From Prado023 sp963753075 (GTDB lineage: Bacteria > Actinomycetota > Actinomycetes > S36-B12 > CAIYMF01), in assembly GCA_963753075.1 (NCBI GenBank), contig CAVWAR010000010.1, positions 231,908 through 295,907 of the forward strand: a stretch of 64,000 nt of DNA, given 5' to 3'. The translations under genes were made by a program, and so were the position numbers. Position 1 is the stretch's first letter; each line of letters starts with the position of its first letter. Shown here one piece after another: positions 33,294-42,706 of the stretch. The notes under the pieces are model-generated. The model searched no databases and had not been told where the DNA came from. It saw only the letters and a list, made by a program, of their open reading frames with translations.

Positions 33294-34478
33294 CTAGGAC
33301 GATCCCGCGACGGGTGTCTGTCCTGCGGTGCGCTGCCAGGTGAGCCGCCGGCGCAACCACAGGGACACATACACCAGGCCAACCAGCGCCGGCACCTCGA
33401 TGAGTGGGCCGATGACCCCGGCGAGGGCCTGGCCGGAGGTGACCCCCCAGACGCCGATGCTGACGGCGATGGCGAGCTCGAAGTTGTTGCCGGCGGCGGT
33501 GAAGGCCAGGGTCGCGGTCTTGGGGTAGCCCAGGCGGGCGCGCCGGCCGACGACGAACGAGATACTCCACATGATGCCGAAGTAGGCCAGCAGCGGGATG
33601 GCGATCAGGACCACCGAGAGCGGGTCGTTGAGGATCGCGTCGCCCTGGAGGGCAAACATGATCACGATGGTGAACAACAGCCCGTACAGCGCCCACGGCC
33701 CGATCCGGGGTAGGAACCGGTTGTCGTACCAGTCGGCACCCTTGCGGGGTCGCAGTAGGCGTCGGGTGAGGTACCCCGCGGCCAGCGGGATGCCCAGGAA
33801 GATCAGCACTGACTTGGTGATCTCCCAGGTGGAGAAGGCGACGTCCTCGGTCGGCAGGCCGAGCCAGCCTGGGAGGATCTCCAGGTAGAACGTGCCCAGC
33901 AGGGCGTAGGCCAGCACCTGGAACACGGAGTTGATCGCCACGAGCAGCGCTCCGGCCTCCCGGTCACCGCAGGCCAGGTCATTCCAGATGAGCACCATCG
34001 CAATGCAGCGGGCCAGGCCAATCACGATCAGGCCCGTGCGGAACTCCGGGTAGTCGTAGAGGAAGACCCAGGCGAGGGTGAACATCAGGGCGGGTCCGAT
34101 GACCCAGTTGAGCAGCAGCGACGACCAGAGCATCGGCTTGTTGCCGGTGACGCGGCTCATGTCCTCGTAGTGGACCTTGGCCAACACCGGGTACATCATC
34201 ATCAGCAGCCCGAGGGCGATGGGGAGCGACGTCTGGCCGACCTTCACCGCGTCGAGGACGTCCTGGATTCCGGGCAGCACCCGCCCTAGCAGCAGCCCGC
34301 CGACCATCGCGAGCAGGATCCACAGGGGCAGGAACCGGTCCAGGGTGGACAGTCGGCGCAGCACGGCATCGTCGTCCTGGGCGGCAGTGGATGGGTGGTT
34401 GCCCTGCTCGGCGGATGCCACCGGGGTCCTCCTGTCTGCTGGGGCCGGAGTGGTACCGGCCGCCACCTCCGCATCCAC
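33294..34478 (-). CDS. ACR3-family arsenite efflux transporter
   Basis: A 394-aa ten-helix transporter. It has the ACR3 signatures LPIALGLLMMMYPVLAKV and RCIAMVLIWNDLACGDREAG, the latter with the TM4 cysteine essential for arsenite transport, and later FTAAGNNFELAIAVSIGVWG with the conserved Glu. An N-terminal extension of about 45 residues is polar. ACR3 exports As(III) by proton antiport. No arsR or arsC gene adjoins, which is unusual; regulation must act from elsewhere. It diverges from the photolyase-like gene over 150 bases. Confidence 0.9.
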   Translation of the reverse strand: MDAEVAAGTTPAPADRRTPVASAEQGNHPSTAAQDDDAVLRRLSTLDRFLPLWILLAMVGGLLLGRVLPGIQDVLDAVKVGQTSLPIALGLLMMMYPVLAKVHYEDMSRVTGNKPMLWSSLLLNWVIGPALMFTLAWVFLYDYPEFRTGLIVIGLARCIAMVLIWNDLACGDREAGALLVAINSVFQVLAYALLGTFYLEILPGWLGLPTEDVAFSTWEITKSVLIFLGIPLAAGYLTRRLLRPRKGADWYDNRFLPRIGPWALYGLLFTIVIMFALQGDAILNDPLSVVLIAIPLLAYFGIMWSISFVVGRRARLGYPKTATLAFTAAGNNFELAIAVSIGVWGVTSGQALAGVIGPLIEVPALVGLVYVSLWLRRRLTWQRTAGQTPVAGSS

Positions 34479-34628
34479 GGATAGGACTCAGGCCCGCTCG
34501 CTGCGAGTGCGACATCCTCGAAGGTAGCCGCCTCACGGGGTTCCCGGTGAGGGTCTATGGTCACCAGCTCCCGCGCTTATGGGATCTCGCCCAGCACATC
34601 CCTGCGTGCTCCTGTGCACAATTGGCCC

Positions 34629-36167
34629 ATGCGCTCGCTCCTGATCGTGCTCGGCGACCAGCTGGATCGAGCCTCCGCCGGATTCGACGACTTCGATCCT
34701 GAGCGAGACGCAGTATGGATGGCTGAGGTTGTGCAGGAGTCCACGCATGTCTGGTCGGGCCAGCAGCGGATCGCCGTCTTCCTGAGCGCGATGCGCCACT
34801 TCCGAGACGAGCAGCGCGCCCTCGGGCGCACCGTGCTCTACCGGGAGCTCGCGCCCACTGCGGGCCCCGAGGAACCGACGTCGCTGGCGCAGGCCCTGGC
34901 CCTGGACGTGGCGACACACCGACCCGGGCGGCTGGTCGTGGTGGAGCCCGGTGACTGGCGTGTGCGCGCGGCCCTGAGCTCGGCCGCGGCGGGGGTCGCG
35001 GTGCCCTTGGAGATTCGCACCGACCGCCACCACCTGTGCCGGGTTGAGGAGTTCGCCGCGCATGCGCAGGGGCGCAAGCAGCTGCGCATGGAGCACTTCT
35101 ACCGGTGGATGCGCCGAGAGCACAGGGTCCTCATGGACGGTGACAGCCCTGTGGGCGGGACCTGGAACCTGGACTCGGAGAACCGCTCGGCCTTCGGCCG
35201 CACCGGCCCGGGGGTGCTCCCCGAGCCGGTTGTGTTCCCACCGGACCCGCTCACCGAGGACGTGCTGGAGATGGTCCGGTCGCGGTTCGCCGATCATCCC
35301 GGCGACCTGGCGGATTTCGGCTGGCCGCTGACACCAGCCCAGGCTCAACGCGCCCTCGCCGACTTCATCGAGCATCGACTGGCGGACTTCGGGCGCTACC
35401 AGGACGCGATGTGGCTCGGCGAGCCCTGGCTCTACCACTCGCGCCTGTCGGTGGCGCTCAACCTCAAGCTGCTGAGCCCGCGCGAGGTGATCTCGGAGGT
35501 CGAGCAGGCGTGGCAGCGGGGAGACGTGCCGCTGGCCTCGGCGGAGGGGTTCATCCGCCAGGTGCTCGGGTGGCGCGAATACGTGCGCGGGTTGTACTGG
35601 ACCCGGATGCCCGAGTACGCCGAGGCCAACGCGCTCGGGGCCACCCGATCGCTGCCGGACTCGTTCTGGACGGGTCGCACGCCGATGGTGTGCCTGGCCG
35701 ACGCACTGGGACAGACCCTGCGCACGGGCTACGCCCATCACATCCAGCGGCTCATGGTCACCGGGCTGTTCGCCCAGCTGCTCGGCGTGAACCCCCGCAG
35801 CGTCCATGAGTGGTACCTGGCGGTCTACGTCGATGCTGTCGAGTGGGTCGAGCTGCCCAATGTGATCGGCATGTCCCAGTACGCCGACGGGGGGATCATG
35901 GCCTCCAAGCCATACATCGCCACCGGCAAGTACATCGCCCGGATGTCGAACGCCTGCCGGTCGTGCCCGTTCGAGCCGGCGGTGCGGGTCGGTCCCACCG
36001 CCTGCCCGTTCACGACCCTGTACTGGGACTTCCTGTTGGAGCATGACGAGCGGCTCGGGGGGAACCCGCGGATGAGCATGCAGGTTCGCAACGCTCGTCG
36101 GTTGTCTGCCGACGAGGCGAGTGAGATCCGCGCCTGGGCCGAGGAGGTCCGCGCCGAGCACGGTTGA
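34629..36167 (+). CDS. Iron-sulfur cryptochrome/photolyase (FeS-BCP, PhrB-like)
   Basis: A 512-aa protein of the FeS-BCP/CryPro group, which repairs (6-4) photoproducts or senses light using FAD, a lumazine-type antenna and a [4Fe-4S] cluster. The N-terminal antenna domain starts LLIVLGDQLDRASAGFDDFD. The four cluster ligands expected from PhrB are visible: one Cys in MVCLADAL and three in ACRSCPFEP and TACPFTTLYW. FAD-binding segments include AEGFIRQVLGWREYVRGLYW and PNVIGMSQYADGGIMASKPY. Length is typical. I chose the ATG at 34629 because the fold begins 2 residues later. Confidence 0.92.
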   Translation: MRSLLIVLGDQLDRASAGFDDFDPERDAVWMAEVVQESTHVWSGQQRIAVFLSAMRHFRDEQRALGRTVLYRELAPTAGPEEPTSLAQALALDVATHRPGRLVVVEPGDWRVRAALSSAAAGVAVPLEIRTDRHHLCRVEEFAAHAQGRKQLRMEHFYRWMRREHRVLMDGDSPVGGTWNLDSENRSAFGRTGPGVLPEPVVFPPDPLTEDVLEMVRSRFADHPGDLADFGWPLTPAQAQRALADFIEHRLADFGRYQDAMWLGEPWLYHSRLSVALNLKLLSPREVISEVEQAWQRGDVPLASAEGFIRQVLGWREYVRGLYWTRMPEYAEANALGATRSLPDSFWTGRTPMVCLADALGQTLRTGYAHHIQRLMVTGLFAQLLGVNPRSVHEWYLAVYVDAVEWVELPNVIGMSQYADGGIMASKPYIATGKYIARMSNACRSCPFEPAVRVGPTACPFTTLYWDFLLEHDERLGGNPRMSMQVRNARRLSADEASEIRAWAEEVRAEHG

Positions 36168-36202
36168 GACCGGTGACCCGTGAGAGCACGGCGCTGACGC
36201 GA

Positions 36203-37591
36203 TCACGATCCGATGGGCCGTGATGGCGTGTCCGCTGTCGTCCCGAGTGGGTGGGCGGCCAGCCAGAGGGCGAGCATGCCGGTTCCGTAGATTGCCAGCG
36301 GGCCCACGGCGATGTGTCCCGATGGTGCGAACCCGCCGAGGGCCAGACGGGACAGCGCATACCCGGTGAGGGCTGCGCAGGCCAGCAGCAGGGCGGACGG
36401 GACCCAACCGGCCAGGCCAGGGCGAGGCGGCGTGGGGCGTTCGAACCGCGCCATCAGCCGGACCACACCGGCCAGCAGCAACGTCAGCGCCCCGATCCAG
36501 ATGACGCGCAGCCCCCACCAGGCGACCGTGCCCGCCGGTGGGCCGGTCGGCAGGCCGGTAGCGGCGATGAGGGCGGCGAGGATGAGCACGGGAACCATGT
36601 GCCACAGGTAGAGGGTCATCAACACGCTGTTCCCCCGGACCACCACCCTCCAGACCCGGGGCCTTTCGAGGGCGCGCCGCAGGGGCCGTTCGACAAGTAG
36701 CACGGCGCCGAGCTGGGCGGCGGAGTAGGCCATCAGGGCCAGGTTCGGCGGCGACGTGTTGGCGGGCGGCTCGCCGGGGACGCCGATCATCCACGGGGGG
36801 TATCCCATGAGGGCGATCAGCGCCAGGAGCACCAGCGCTCCACCGGCCAGCAGAGCGACGGGGATGCGGCCACCGAGCGCGCCGCCGTGCCAGGCGATCC
36901 CGAGGACGATTCCTGCCGCGGGAACGACGAGGTAGTTCAACCAGCCGACTACCGGGATGTCAGCCACCCGAACCAGCACGTCGACGACCGCCACGACCGC
37001 GATCGTGGCCGCGAGCAGGAGCCAGCCCACCCGGTTCCACGCGTTGACCATCGGCACCGCGAGCAGGAGCATCAGCAGGAAGACCGGGATGAACCACAAC
37101 TGCAGCGCGACTCCCCACCCGGCTTGGGCCAGCACCGAAGGATCCGCCCGGAGCAGCGCCGCGACGGTGGCCACAACTGCCATGATCGAGACGAACCACG
37201 TCGTCGGCCGCAGCAGCCGGACGAACCGGCCATGCGTCCAGCCAGCCCAGCGGCCGCCGCGCGAATGCCACGAAGGCCACGAGGCTGCAGCCGCGTAGCC
37301 GCCGGCGAAGAAGAACAGCGGCATGACCTGCAGCAGGAGGGTGAGCCAGCGCATGTAGCCCACGACGGCCAGCGCGCTCTCACCCTCCGGCTGCCCGCGG
37401 ACGACGAGGACGATTGTGTTCAGCCAGTGGCCGACCACGACCACGAGGATGGCGACCAACCTGACAAGGTCGACGTACCGGTTGCGCCGGACGCGTCGGA
37501 CGGGCGGCGCCGCGGACGGGTCGCCCGGCGTGCCGCGCCGCTCTGTGGGCAACTCCCACTGAGCCCATCTGTCCCCGAGGCGCCTGGCCAC
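36203..37591 (-). CDS. Acyltransferase family 3 (OafA-like) membrane protein
   Basis: A 462-aa integral membrane protein with about 10-11 helices. It has the acyltransferase-3 N-terminal signature RNRYVDLVRLVAILVVVVGH (catalytic His at the end) and a later GRFVRLLRPTTW with the conserved Arg. An extra positively charged N-terminal segment of about 35 residues precedes helix 1. These enzymes O-acylate surface sugars or lipids. No glycan genes adjoin, so the acceptor is unknown. Its 3' end lies 35 bases from the convergent photolyase stop. Confidence 0.88.
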   Translation of the reverse strand: MARRLGDRWAQWELPTERRGTPGDPSAAPPVRRVRRNRYVDLVRLVAILVVVVGHWLNTIVLVVRGQPEGESALAVVGYMRWLTLLLQVMPLFFFAGGYAAAASWPSWHSRGGRWAGWTHGRFVRLLRPTTWFVSIMAVVATVAALLRADPSVLAQAGWGVALQLWFIPVFLLMLLLAVPMVNAWNRVGWLLLAATIAVVAVVDVLVRVADIPVVGWLNYLVVPAAGIVLGIAWHGGALGGRIPVALLAGGALVLLALIALMGYPPWMIGVPGEPPANTSPPNLALMAYSAAQLGAVLLVERPLRRALERPRVWRVVVRGNSVLMTLYLWHMVPVLILAALIAATGLPTGPPAGTVAWWGLRVIWIGALTLLLAGVVRLMARFERPTPPRPGLAGWVPSALLLACAALTGYALSRLALGGFAPSGHIAVGPLAIYGTGMLALWLAAHPLGTTADTPSRPIGS

Positions 37592-37753
37592 AGGACAAGG
37601 ATGGCAGTCCCAGTCGTGCAGCGGCGACGCGGCGGCGCACCGGGCATGGGCGCATCGACTGCGACCGCACTCGCGGGACCCTGAGCTGTGACCGTGGTTG
37701 GATCGGCCTCAACGGCAGGTGGCCCACCGTCCCGAGGGGTCCGAGGAGCGAGC

Positions 37754-38473
37754 GTGGACGGATCGAGTGACGCAGCGGCGGGTGTGGGCATAACGCGTGC
37801 GTGGCCGGTGGTCGGTGCGCTGGCACTGTTGGCCGCGGTCAACCTCCTGAACAACGTGGTGGCTCCCGACCTGTACCTGCTCTGGGCCGCTCTGGCCATC
37901 GCCGGCCTGGTGCTGCTGGCCAGGGCCGACGGCCTGCACCCACGTGACTGGGGCCTGGGGCCCATCAGCCGGCGGGCTGCCCTGGCAGCAGTAGTCCTCG
38001 CTGCGATCACCGCTGCTGTGATGCTCGTGGGCACCCAGCTGCCACGGGTCGCCGACGCGTACGCCGACGAGCGGGTGGTCGGCATGGATGCCGGTCAGAT
38101 CGCCTTCGCTGCGCTGGTGCGGGTGCCGTTGGGCACCGCATTCCTCGAGGAGATGGCGTTTCGTGGAGTTCTGCTGGCCATGCTCGCGCGCAGGTTCGGA
38201 CTGGCTTGGGGGGTTGCTGGCTCGTCCCTGGCCTTCGGGGCCTGGCATGTTGTGCCCTCGCTCGGCCTCGCCGTGGGCAACGCCGCCGTCGGCTCGGCGT
38301 TGGGGGCTCACCCCGTCGGGGCGGCTGCAGCCGGGGTGGTCGCGGCCGGCGTCGCCGGGGCGTTCCTGTGCCTGCTGCGGATCCGGTACGACCATCTGAT
38401 CGCGCCCCTGGCCGTGCACGTGACCGCCAACAGCATGGGATACCTGCTCGCCTGGCTGCTGCAGCAGTCGTGA
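37754..38473 (+). CDS. CPBP-family intramembrane glutamic protease
   Basis: A 239-aa membrane protein with about eight helices. The CPBP (Abi/CAAX-like) motifs are present: FLEEMAFRGVL (EExxxR), FGAWHV with the conserved His, and HVTANS. The catalytic Glu and both His residues are therefore kept. The family includes bacteriocin-immunity and Rce1-like proteases. I chose the GTG at 37754 because GAGGAG lies 5 bases upstream; a GTG at 37688 would add 22 residues of low complexity. Confidence 0.85.
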   Translation: MDGSSDAAAGVGITRAWPVVGALALLAAVNLLNNVVAPDLYLLWAALAIAGLVLLARADGLHPRDWGLGPISRRAALAAVVLAAITAAVMLVGTQLPRVADAYADERVVGMDAGQIAFAALVRVPLGTAFLEEMAFRGVLLAMLARRFGLAWGVAGSSLAFGAWHVVPSLGLAVGNAAVGSALGAHPVGAAAAGVVAAGVAGAFLCLLRIRYDHLIAPLAVHVTANSMGYLLAWLLQQS

Positions 38474-38575
38474 GGGCCATCGCGCCACGAGTCGTACGCG
38501 GCGCCCTGCGGCTCCACGCTGGCACCGCGCCGCGCTCGGAGCGAGCGCTCGTCGTGGTTGCGGGCGGGGCAACGA

Positions 38576-39196
38576 TCAGCTCGGAAGAAGACCGTCGGGT
38601 ATCTGGGAGATCCCGACCGCGACGATCTCACGTGGCCCGCCGACAGGAATCTGAAGAATGGAGATCGACGCATTCCCCAAGGGCCCGGGCGACGTCCAAC
38701 CCGAGGCCACCAGGATCATGTTGATCGTCACGCCGTGGCTGACCACCGCCACCTCGCCACCCTCCGGATGTGCGGCCACGATACGCGTGACCGCGCCGGA
38801 CACACGCTCGACGTAGGCCTGCCCGGACTCCCCCCCGGGGAAGCCGGGGGACCTGCCGGCGAACATGTCCGCGAAGGCCGACGGAATGTCCACGCCCGCC
38901 TCGAACTCCTCGTTGGGTCGGGCTTCCAGGTCGCCGAAGTACATCTCCTTGAGCCCCTTGAGGCGGGTCACCGACAGGCCCGGATGATGGCCGGCGATGA
39001 CTTGTGCGGTGTCCTCGGCGCGCTCGCTGGTACTCGAGTAGATCCCTGAGAGGGGGCGATGACGCAGCGCCCCAGCCGCGGCCCGCGCCTGGGCGACCCC
39101 GATCTCGGTCAACGGCGAGTCCACCCATCCCTGGACCAGCCCACGGCGGTTGAACAGCGTCTGGCCGTGTCGGACCAGGTGGATGGTGAGGGTCAT
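38576..39196 (-). CDS. Histidine phosphatase-family (phosphoglycerate mutase-like) protein
   Basis: A 206-aa protein with the phosphohistidine motif LVRHGQTLFN at its start, the catalytic Glu region KEMYFGDLEARPNEEF, and the second His in VVSHGVTINMIL. A conserved Arg pair (TSERAEDTAQVI) completes the phosphate pocket. Members act on small phosphates such as sugar phosphates or cobalamin precursors; no context specifies the substrate. Confidence 0.88.
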   Translation of the reverse strand: MTLTIHLVRHGQTLFNRRGLVQGWVDSPLTEIGVAQARAAAGALRHRPLSGIYSSTSERAEDTAQVIAGHHPGLSVTRLKGLKEMYFGDLEARPNEEFEAGVDIPSAFADMFAGRSPGFPGGESGQAYVERVSGAVTRIVAAHPEGGEVAVVSHGVTINMILVASGWTSPGPLGNASISILQIPVGGPREIVAVGISQIPDGLLPS

Positions 39197-39369
39197 CGGG
39201 GCTCCGTTGTCTGGCGGACCGGGCGCACGCGGGAGCAGGCGACACCCACCGGCGATCCGGTGTAGACATCATCGCAAGTAGCGCGCCCCGTGTCCTCAAC
39301 AGGTCGCGCCGCGACGTGCTGGGGGAAGCGCCGGGTAGAGTCGTCCGGCAATCCGGACGAAGGGTTCTG

Positions 39370-40497
39370 ATGCTCAATCACGAAGCAGACGACCGCGCGA
39401 AGACGATGATGGCCGTTGTCACGACGGGAAACGGCGGCTATGACAAGCTCGAGTATCGAGCGGTTCCCGTTCCGGAACCCGGGCCGGGCGAGGTTCTGCT
39501 GCGGGTGCTTGCGGCCGGGGTGAACAACACCGAGATCAACACGCGCCTGGGGTGGTACTCCTCGAGTGTCACCACCGACACACGCGCAACGGCCGAGCAC
39601 CAGGAGGCCCATGCGGTGCAGACGTCGGACGGAGGGTGGAGCGAGGCGACTCCGTTCCCCCTGATCCAGGGAACCGATTGCTGCGGCCGGGTCGTCCGCA
39701 CTGGCGGAGGTGTCGCCCAGGATCTCGTGGGCAAGCGGGTACTCGTGCGCGCCTGCATGCGTCCACACGGCTATGACGTGATGGACAACGTCTGGATGGC
39801 GTCCGACTTCGATGGCGCCTTTGCCGAATTCGTGAAGGTGCCGGCGAGCGAAGTCTTTCCGGTCAGATGTGACTGGTCGGATGAGGAGTTGGCGACGATT
39901 CCCTGCGCCTACGGGACCTCCGAGAACATGCTCCACCGCGCCCGGGTCGGCCCTGATGCTCGGGTGCTCGTTGCAGGGGCTTCCGGGGGGGTCGGCTCGG
40001 CGACCGTGCAGCTCGCCAAGCGCCGGGGTGCACGTGTGGCGGCGATCACGGGCAAGGACAAGATGGGCCAGGTTCGCGATCTGGGTGCTGACATCGTCGT
40101 CGAGCGCGGCTGCGATCTTGTGGCAGAGCTGGGCGGGGAGAGCGTTGACGTCGTCGTGGACAATGTGGCCGGACCTGCATTCCCGCAGATGCTGAAGGTT
40201 CTGAAGCGTGGTGGCCGCTACGTCTCGTCCGGTGCCATCGCGGGTCCGGTCGTCAAACTGGACATGCGTGACATGTATCTCAAGGACATCACCTTGATCG
40301 GTTGCACGGCCTGGGACGAACCGGTGTTCTCTGATCTTGTTTCCTACGTCGAGCGCGATGAGATCCGCCCGGTCGTGGCCAAGGTGTTCCCGCTGAAGGA
40401 CATCGCGAAGGCGCAGCAGGAATTCCTCGAGAAGAAGCATGTCGGGAACTTCGTTCTGATTCCGCCGATGGCTCCTCCATCGCCAGCGGCGCCCTGA
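39370..40497 (+). CDS. MDR-family zinc-type alcohol dehydrogenase / quinone oxidoreductase
   Basis: A 375-aa medium-chain dehydrogenase/reductase. It has a GroES-like domain (about 30-160; PGPGEVLLRVLAAGVNNTEI) and a Rossmann domain with VLVAGASGGVGSATVQLAK (about 200-218). The catalytic-zinc Cys of true alcohol dehydrogenases is replaced by Asn in GVNNTEI, as in quinone oxidoreductases. However, the segment GTDCCGRVVRTGGGVAQDL and an insertion of about 40 residues (SSSVTTDTRATAEHQEAHAV) mark a distinct subgroup. The ATG at 39370 has GAAGG 7 bases upstream. No partner genes adjoin. Confidence 0.85.
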   Translation: MLNHEADDRAKTMMAVVTTGNGGYDKLEYRAVPVPEPGPGEVLLRVLAAGVNNTEINTRLGWYSSSVTTDTRATAEHQEAHAVQTSDGGWSEATPFPLIQGTDCCGRVVRTGGGVAQDLVGKRVLVRACMRPHGYDVMDNVWMASDFDGAFAEFVKVPASEVFPVRCDWSDEELATIPCAYGTSENMLHRARVGPDARVLVAGASGGVGSATVQLAKRRGARVAAITGKDKMGQVRDLGADIVVERGCDLVAELGGESVDVVVDNVAGPAFPQMLKVLKRGGRYVSSGAIAGPVVKLDMRDMYLKDITLIGCTAWDEPVFSDLVSYVERDEIRPVVAKVFPLKDIAKAQQEFLEKKHVGNFVLIPPMAPPSPAAP

Positions 40498-40588
40498 TCA
40501 AGTCCGCCGACCCGCTGCCGAACCGATACGACCGGACGGACGAGGTCGTGGCAAGCCCCTTGTCGGACAGGCCAGTGGGGGAGTAAGG

Positions 40589-40607
40589 TTAGGGTTGCCT
40601 TACCTAA
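40589..40607 (+). promoter_or_regulatory. IdeR/DtxR-type iron box
   Basis: TTAGGGTTGCCTTACCTAA matches the actinobacterial IdeR/DtxR consensus TTAGGTTAGGCTAACCTAA at 15 of 19 positions, with both TTAGG and CCTAA ends perfect. It lies 24 bases upstream of the ATG of the small protein at 40631, in promoter position. Iron-loaded IdeR would repress this gene. Confidence 0.7.
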
Positions 40608-40630
40608 GAGACCCATAGATTGGACTCCCA

Positions 40631-40957
40631 ATGGGCGCAATTGCTATGCCGATTCCCCCGGACAAGCTCGACGCGTGGAAAGCGTGGCTCGCTGAACTGA
40701 ACGGTCCCCGCAAGGAGGAGTTCGAGGCCTCCAATGCACGGCACGACCTCACGGGACACCGCGCCTGGCTCCAAGCCAATCCCGATGGAAGCTACCTTGC
40801 CATCGCTGTGCACGATGGGCCCGGTGGCGACGCGTACGTGATGTCCCTGGCGCAGTCCGACGACCCGTTCGACCAGTGGATGATGGGTTCGCTTGCGAAC
40901 GCACACGGAGTGGATCCGTCTGGACCCATGCCTCCGGCACCCGAGCAGTTCCTGTAG
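40631..40957 (+). CDS. Small protein under an iron box, dimeric alpha/beta-barrel-like
   Basis: A 108-aa protein of unknown function. The pattern LDAWKAWLAELNGPRKEEFE, then AWLQANPDGSYLAIAVHDGP and AQSDDPFDQWMMGSLANAHG, resembles small uncharacterised actinobacterial proteins with a ferredoxin-like dimeric alpha/beta-barrel fold, the fold of antibiotic-biosynthesis and heme-degrading monooxygenases. The heme-oxygenase Asn/Trp/His triad of IsdG is not evident. The iron box upstream suggests expression during iron shortage, so a role in heme or siderophore handling is a reasonable guess only. The start could be the ATG at 40631 or that at 40646; neither has a strong ribosome-binding site. Confidence 0.7.
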   Translation: MGAIAMPIPPDKLDAWKAWLAELNGPRKEEFEASNARHDLTGHRAWLQANPDGSYLAIAVHDGPGGDAYVMSLAQSDDPFDQWMMGSLANAHGVDPSGPMPPAPEQFL

Positions 40958-41026
40958 ATGTCGCGTGCGGCGATCGTGTGGCCATCGTGAACGGTCACGT
41001 CGACCCACCGGCTCACGGGCTGGGCG

Positions 41027-41395
41027 TCAACGTTCGAGGGCTGCCGCCAGGCCGTCGGGGTCAGCGACGCTGACCCACAATGAGGAGTGATCGCGCACGC
41101 CTATCACCTTGGGCACCCGCTCGATGAAGTCGATCCACAACCCGAGCTGGTGGTTGGTGCCGAACGTGAGCGAGTCATCAGTGAAGCTCAGGCGCAACCC
41201 CACGGCCGTGAACCAGCGATGAGGCCCCGTGACCAGCGTGTGATCGACGTTGTCGATCGGCGTCTCGACCGACACCCGCCCGAACGTGGCGCGCAGGATC
41301 CCGTCGCTGACCTCTACGCCATCGGTGTCCTTGATGCGCAGCAGCGTGAACAGCGGCGCCCAGCGGTGATCAACCGCATAGGGGAAGAAGGTCAC
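41027..41395 (-). CDS. Conserved hypothetical protein, 122 aa
   Basis: The frame MTFFPYAVDHRWAPLFTLLR ... LTFGTNHQLGLWIDFIERVP has balanced, protein-like composition with alternating strands and a C-terminal helix (PDGLAAALER). It seems a soluble mostly-beta protein of PH- or SRPBCC-like size, seen in actinobacteria without known role. It is convergent with the iron-box gene, with stops 70 bases apart. No function is assigned. Confidence 0.65.
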   Translation of the reverse strand: MTFFPYAVDHRWAPLFTLLRIKDTDGVEVSDGILRATFGRVSVETPIDNVDHTLVTGPHRWFTAVGLRLSFTDDSLTFGTNHQLGLWIDFIERVPKVIGVRDHSSLWVSVADPDGLAAALER

Positions 41396-41484
41396 GCCTC
41401 ACAGTGTGCCACTGCGGGGTCAGGTGGAGGCACCAGCGCATCGGTTGTGTGGCGGTAGCACGGCCTGACCACCGCGCCGTACAG

Positions 41485-42462
41485 CTAGGCGCGGGACAGC
41501 AGGTCCTCGCTGATAGCCCAGAGCCGCTCCGCCGATTCATCGTTGGTCGCGTGGTCGTCGACGCCGCGGTAGCGCGCCATCGGGCTGGCCGGATCGGTCG
41601 GTTCGGCGATGTCGCAGTCCTCGCAGTAGACGCCCGGCTTCTCGTTGAGGAGTTGAGAGGTCGCTGCCCAGAGGGTCGTTGAGCAGCCCTGTTCGGGGGT
41701 CTTGAAGCCTCGCTTCGCCAACTCGGTGGGCTCGCCATCCTCGCCCAGCCAGCCGAGGGCGATCATCTCCTCCTTGGGCAGGTGCCGCTGCAGTGGCGTG
41801 AAGATGCCGCCCGGGTGCACTGAGAAGGCGAGCCCACCGTCGTCGCGCAACCGACGTGAGAGTGCATTGGCGAACAGCGCGTTGGCGGTCTTGGCCTGAC
41901 CGTAGGCCTGCCACTTGTCGTACGGCGTGTGGTCGTATCCGATGTCGTCCCAGCGGATGTCGCTCTGCTTGTGCGCGGTGGATGACAGGGAGACCACACG
42001 TGGGCGGTCCGCGCGACGCAGCAGGGGAAGCAGCCCCTGCGTGAGGGCGAAGTGCCCCATGTGGTTGACGCCGAACTGCGACTCCCAGCCCGGACCCACG
42101 CGCGCCAGGGGACATGCCATGATGCCGGCGTTGTTGATCAGGATGTCGAGTTGGGGCGACTGCTCGGCCATGCGGCCGGTGAAGACGCGGACTGACGACA
42201 GGTCCGAGAGGTCAAGGGGTGTCGTCTCAACGTGACCGTCGATGTCGGCCAGCGCATCCGCGGCCTTCTCCGGAGTCCGCACCGTGACCACTACGTGTGC
42301 GCCTGCCGCGGCGAGGGCTCGGGTCGTCTCCAGCCCGATGCCGCTGTACCCGCCGGTGACGATCACGTTCCTTCCGGTCAGGTCGATGTCGGCAAGGACC
42401 TCAACGCCGGTGCTGCGGTCGCGGAATCCGGAGCTGGTGGGTACTTGGTCGGATCGTGCCAT
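41485..42462 (-). CDS. Short-chain dehydrogenase/reductase, retinol-dehydrogenase-like
   Basis: A 325-aa classical-extended SDR. Cofactor motif VIVTGGYSGIGLETTRALAA, structural NNAG (ILINNAGIMACPL), catalytic Ser in VSLSSTAHKQ and the active-site YGQAKTANALFANALSRRL (YxxxK). The subgroup resembles WWOX/retinol dehydrogenase-like reductases with a C-terminal extension of about 50 residues including two Cys (CEDCDIAEP). NADP(H) use is likely. Substrate unknown. It diverges from the ABC permease. Confidence 0.9.
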   Translation of the reverse strand: MARSDQVPTSSGFRDRSTGVEVLADIDLTGRNVIVTGGYSGIGLETTRALAAAGAHVVVTVRTPEKAADALADIDGHVETTPLDLSDLSSVRVFTGRMAEQSPQLDILINNAGIMACPLARVGPGWESQFGVNHMGHFALTQGLLPLLRRADRPRVVSLSSTAHKQSDIRWDDIGYDHTPYDKWQAYGQAKTANALFANALSRRLRDDGGLAFSVHPGGIFTPLQRHLPKEEMIALGWLGEDGEPTELAKRGFKTPEQGCSTTLWAATSQLLNEKPGVYCEDCDIAEPTDPASPMARYRGVDDHATNDESAERLWAISEDLLSRA

Positions 42463-42706
42463 GGCGTCCTCCGTGAGTCCGGGGCGGATCTCGACCTGGA
42501 CGAGTGGTGGTGAACCACCATGAGCGACGACTGTAGCTCGGATGCGCAGGACACGGGTGCCGGCTCACGACTGCCGTGGCCCACCGCACTCAGCACCGCA
42601 GGGGTTCATGTAGCCAGCACAGGTCGGCCGGGCGACACACGGCGTCCTGCTACCGTGCTAGGAGTGCCAGCCAAAGTGGAGTGTTCCTGACTCTCACCGG
42701 GAAGCA

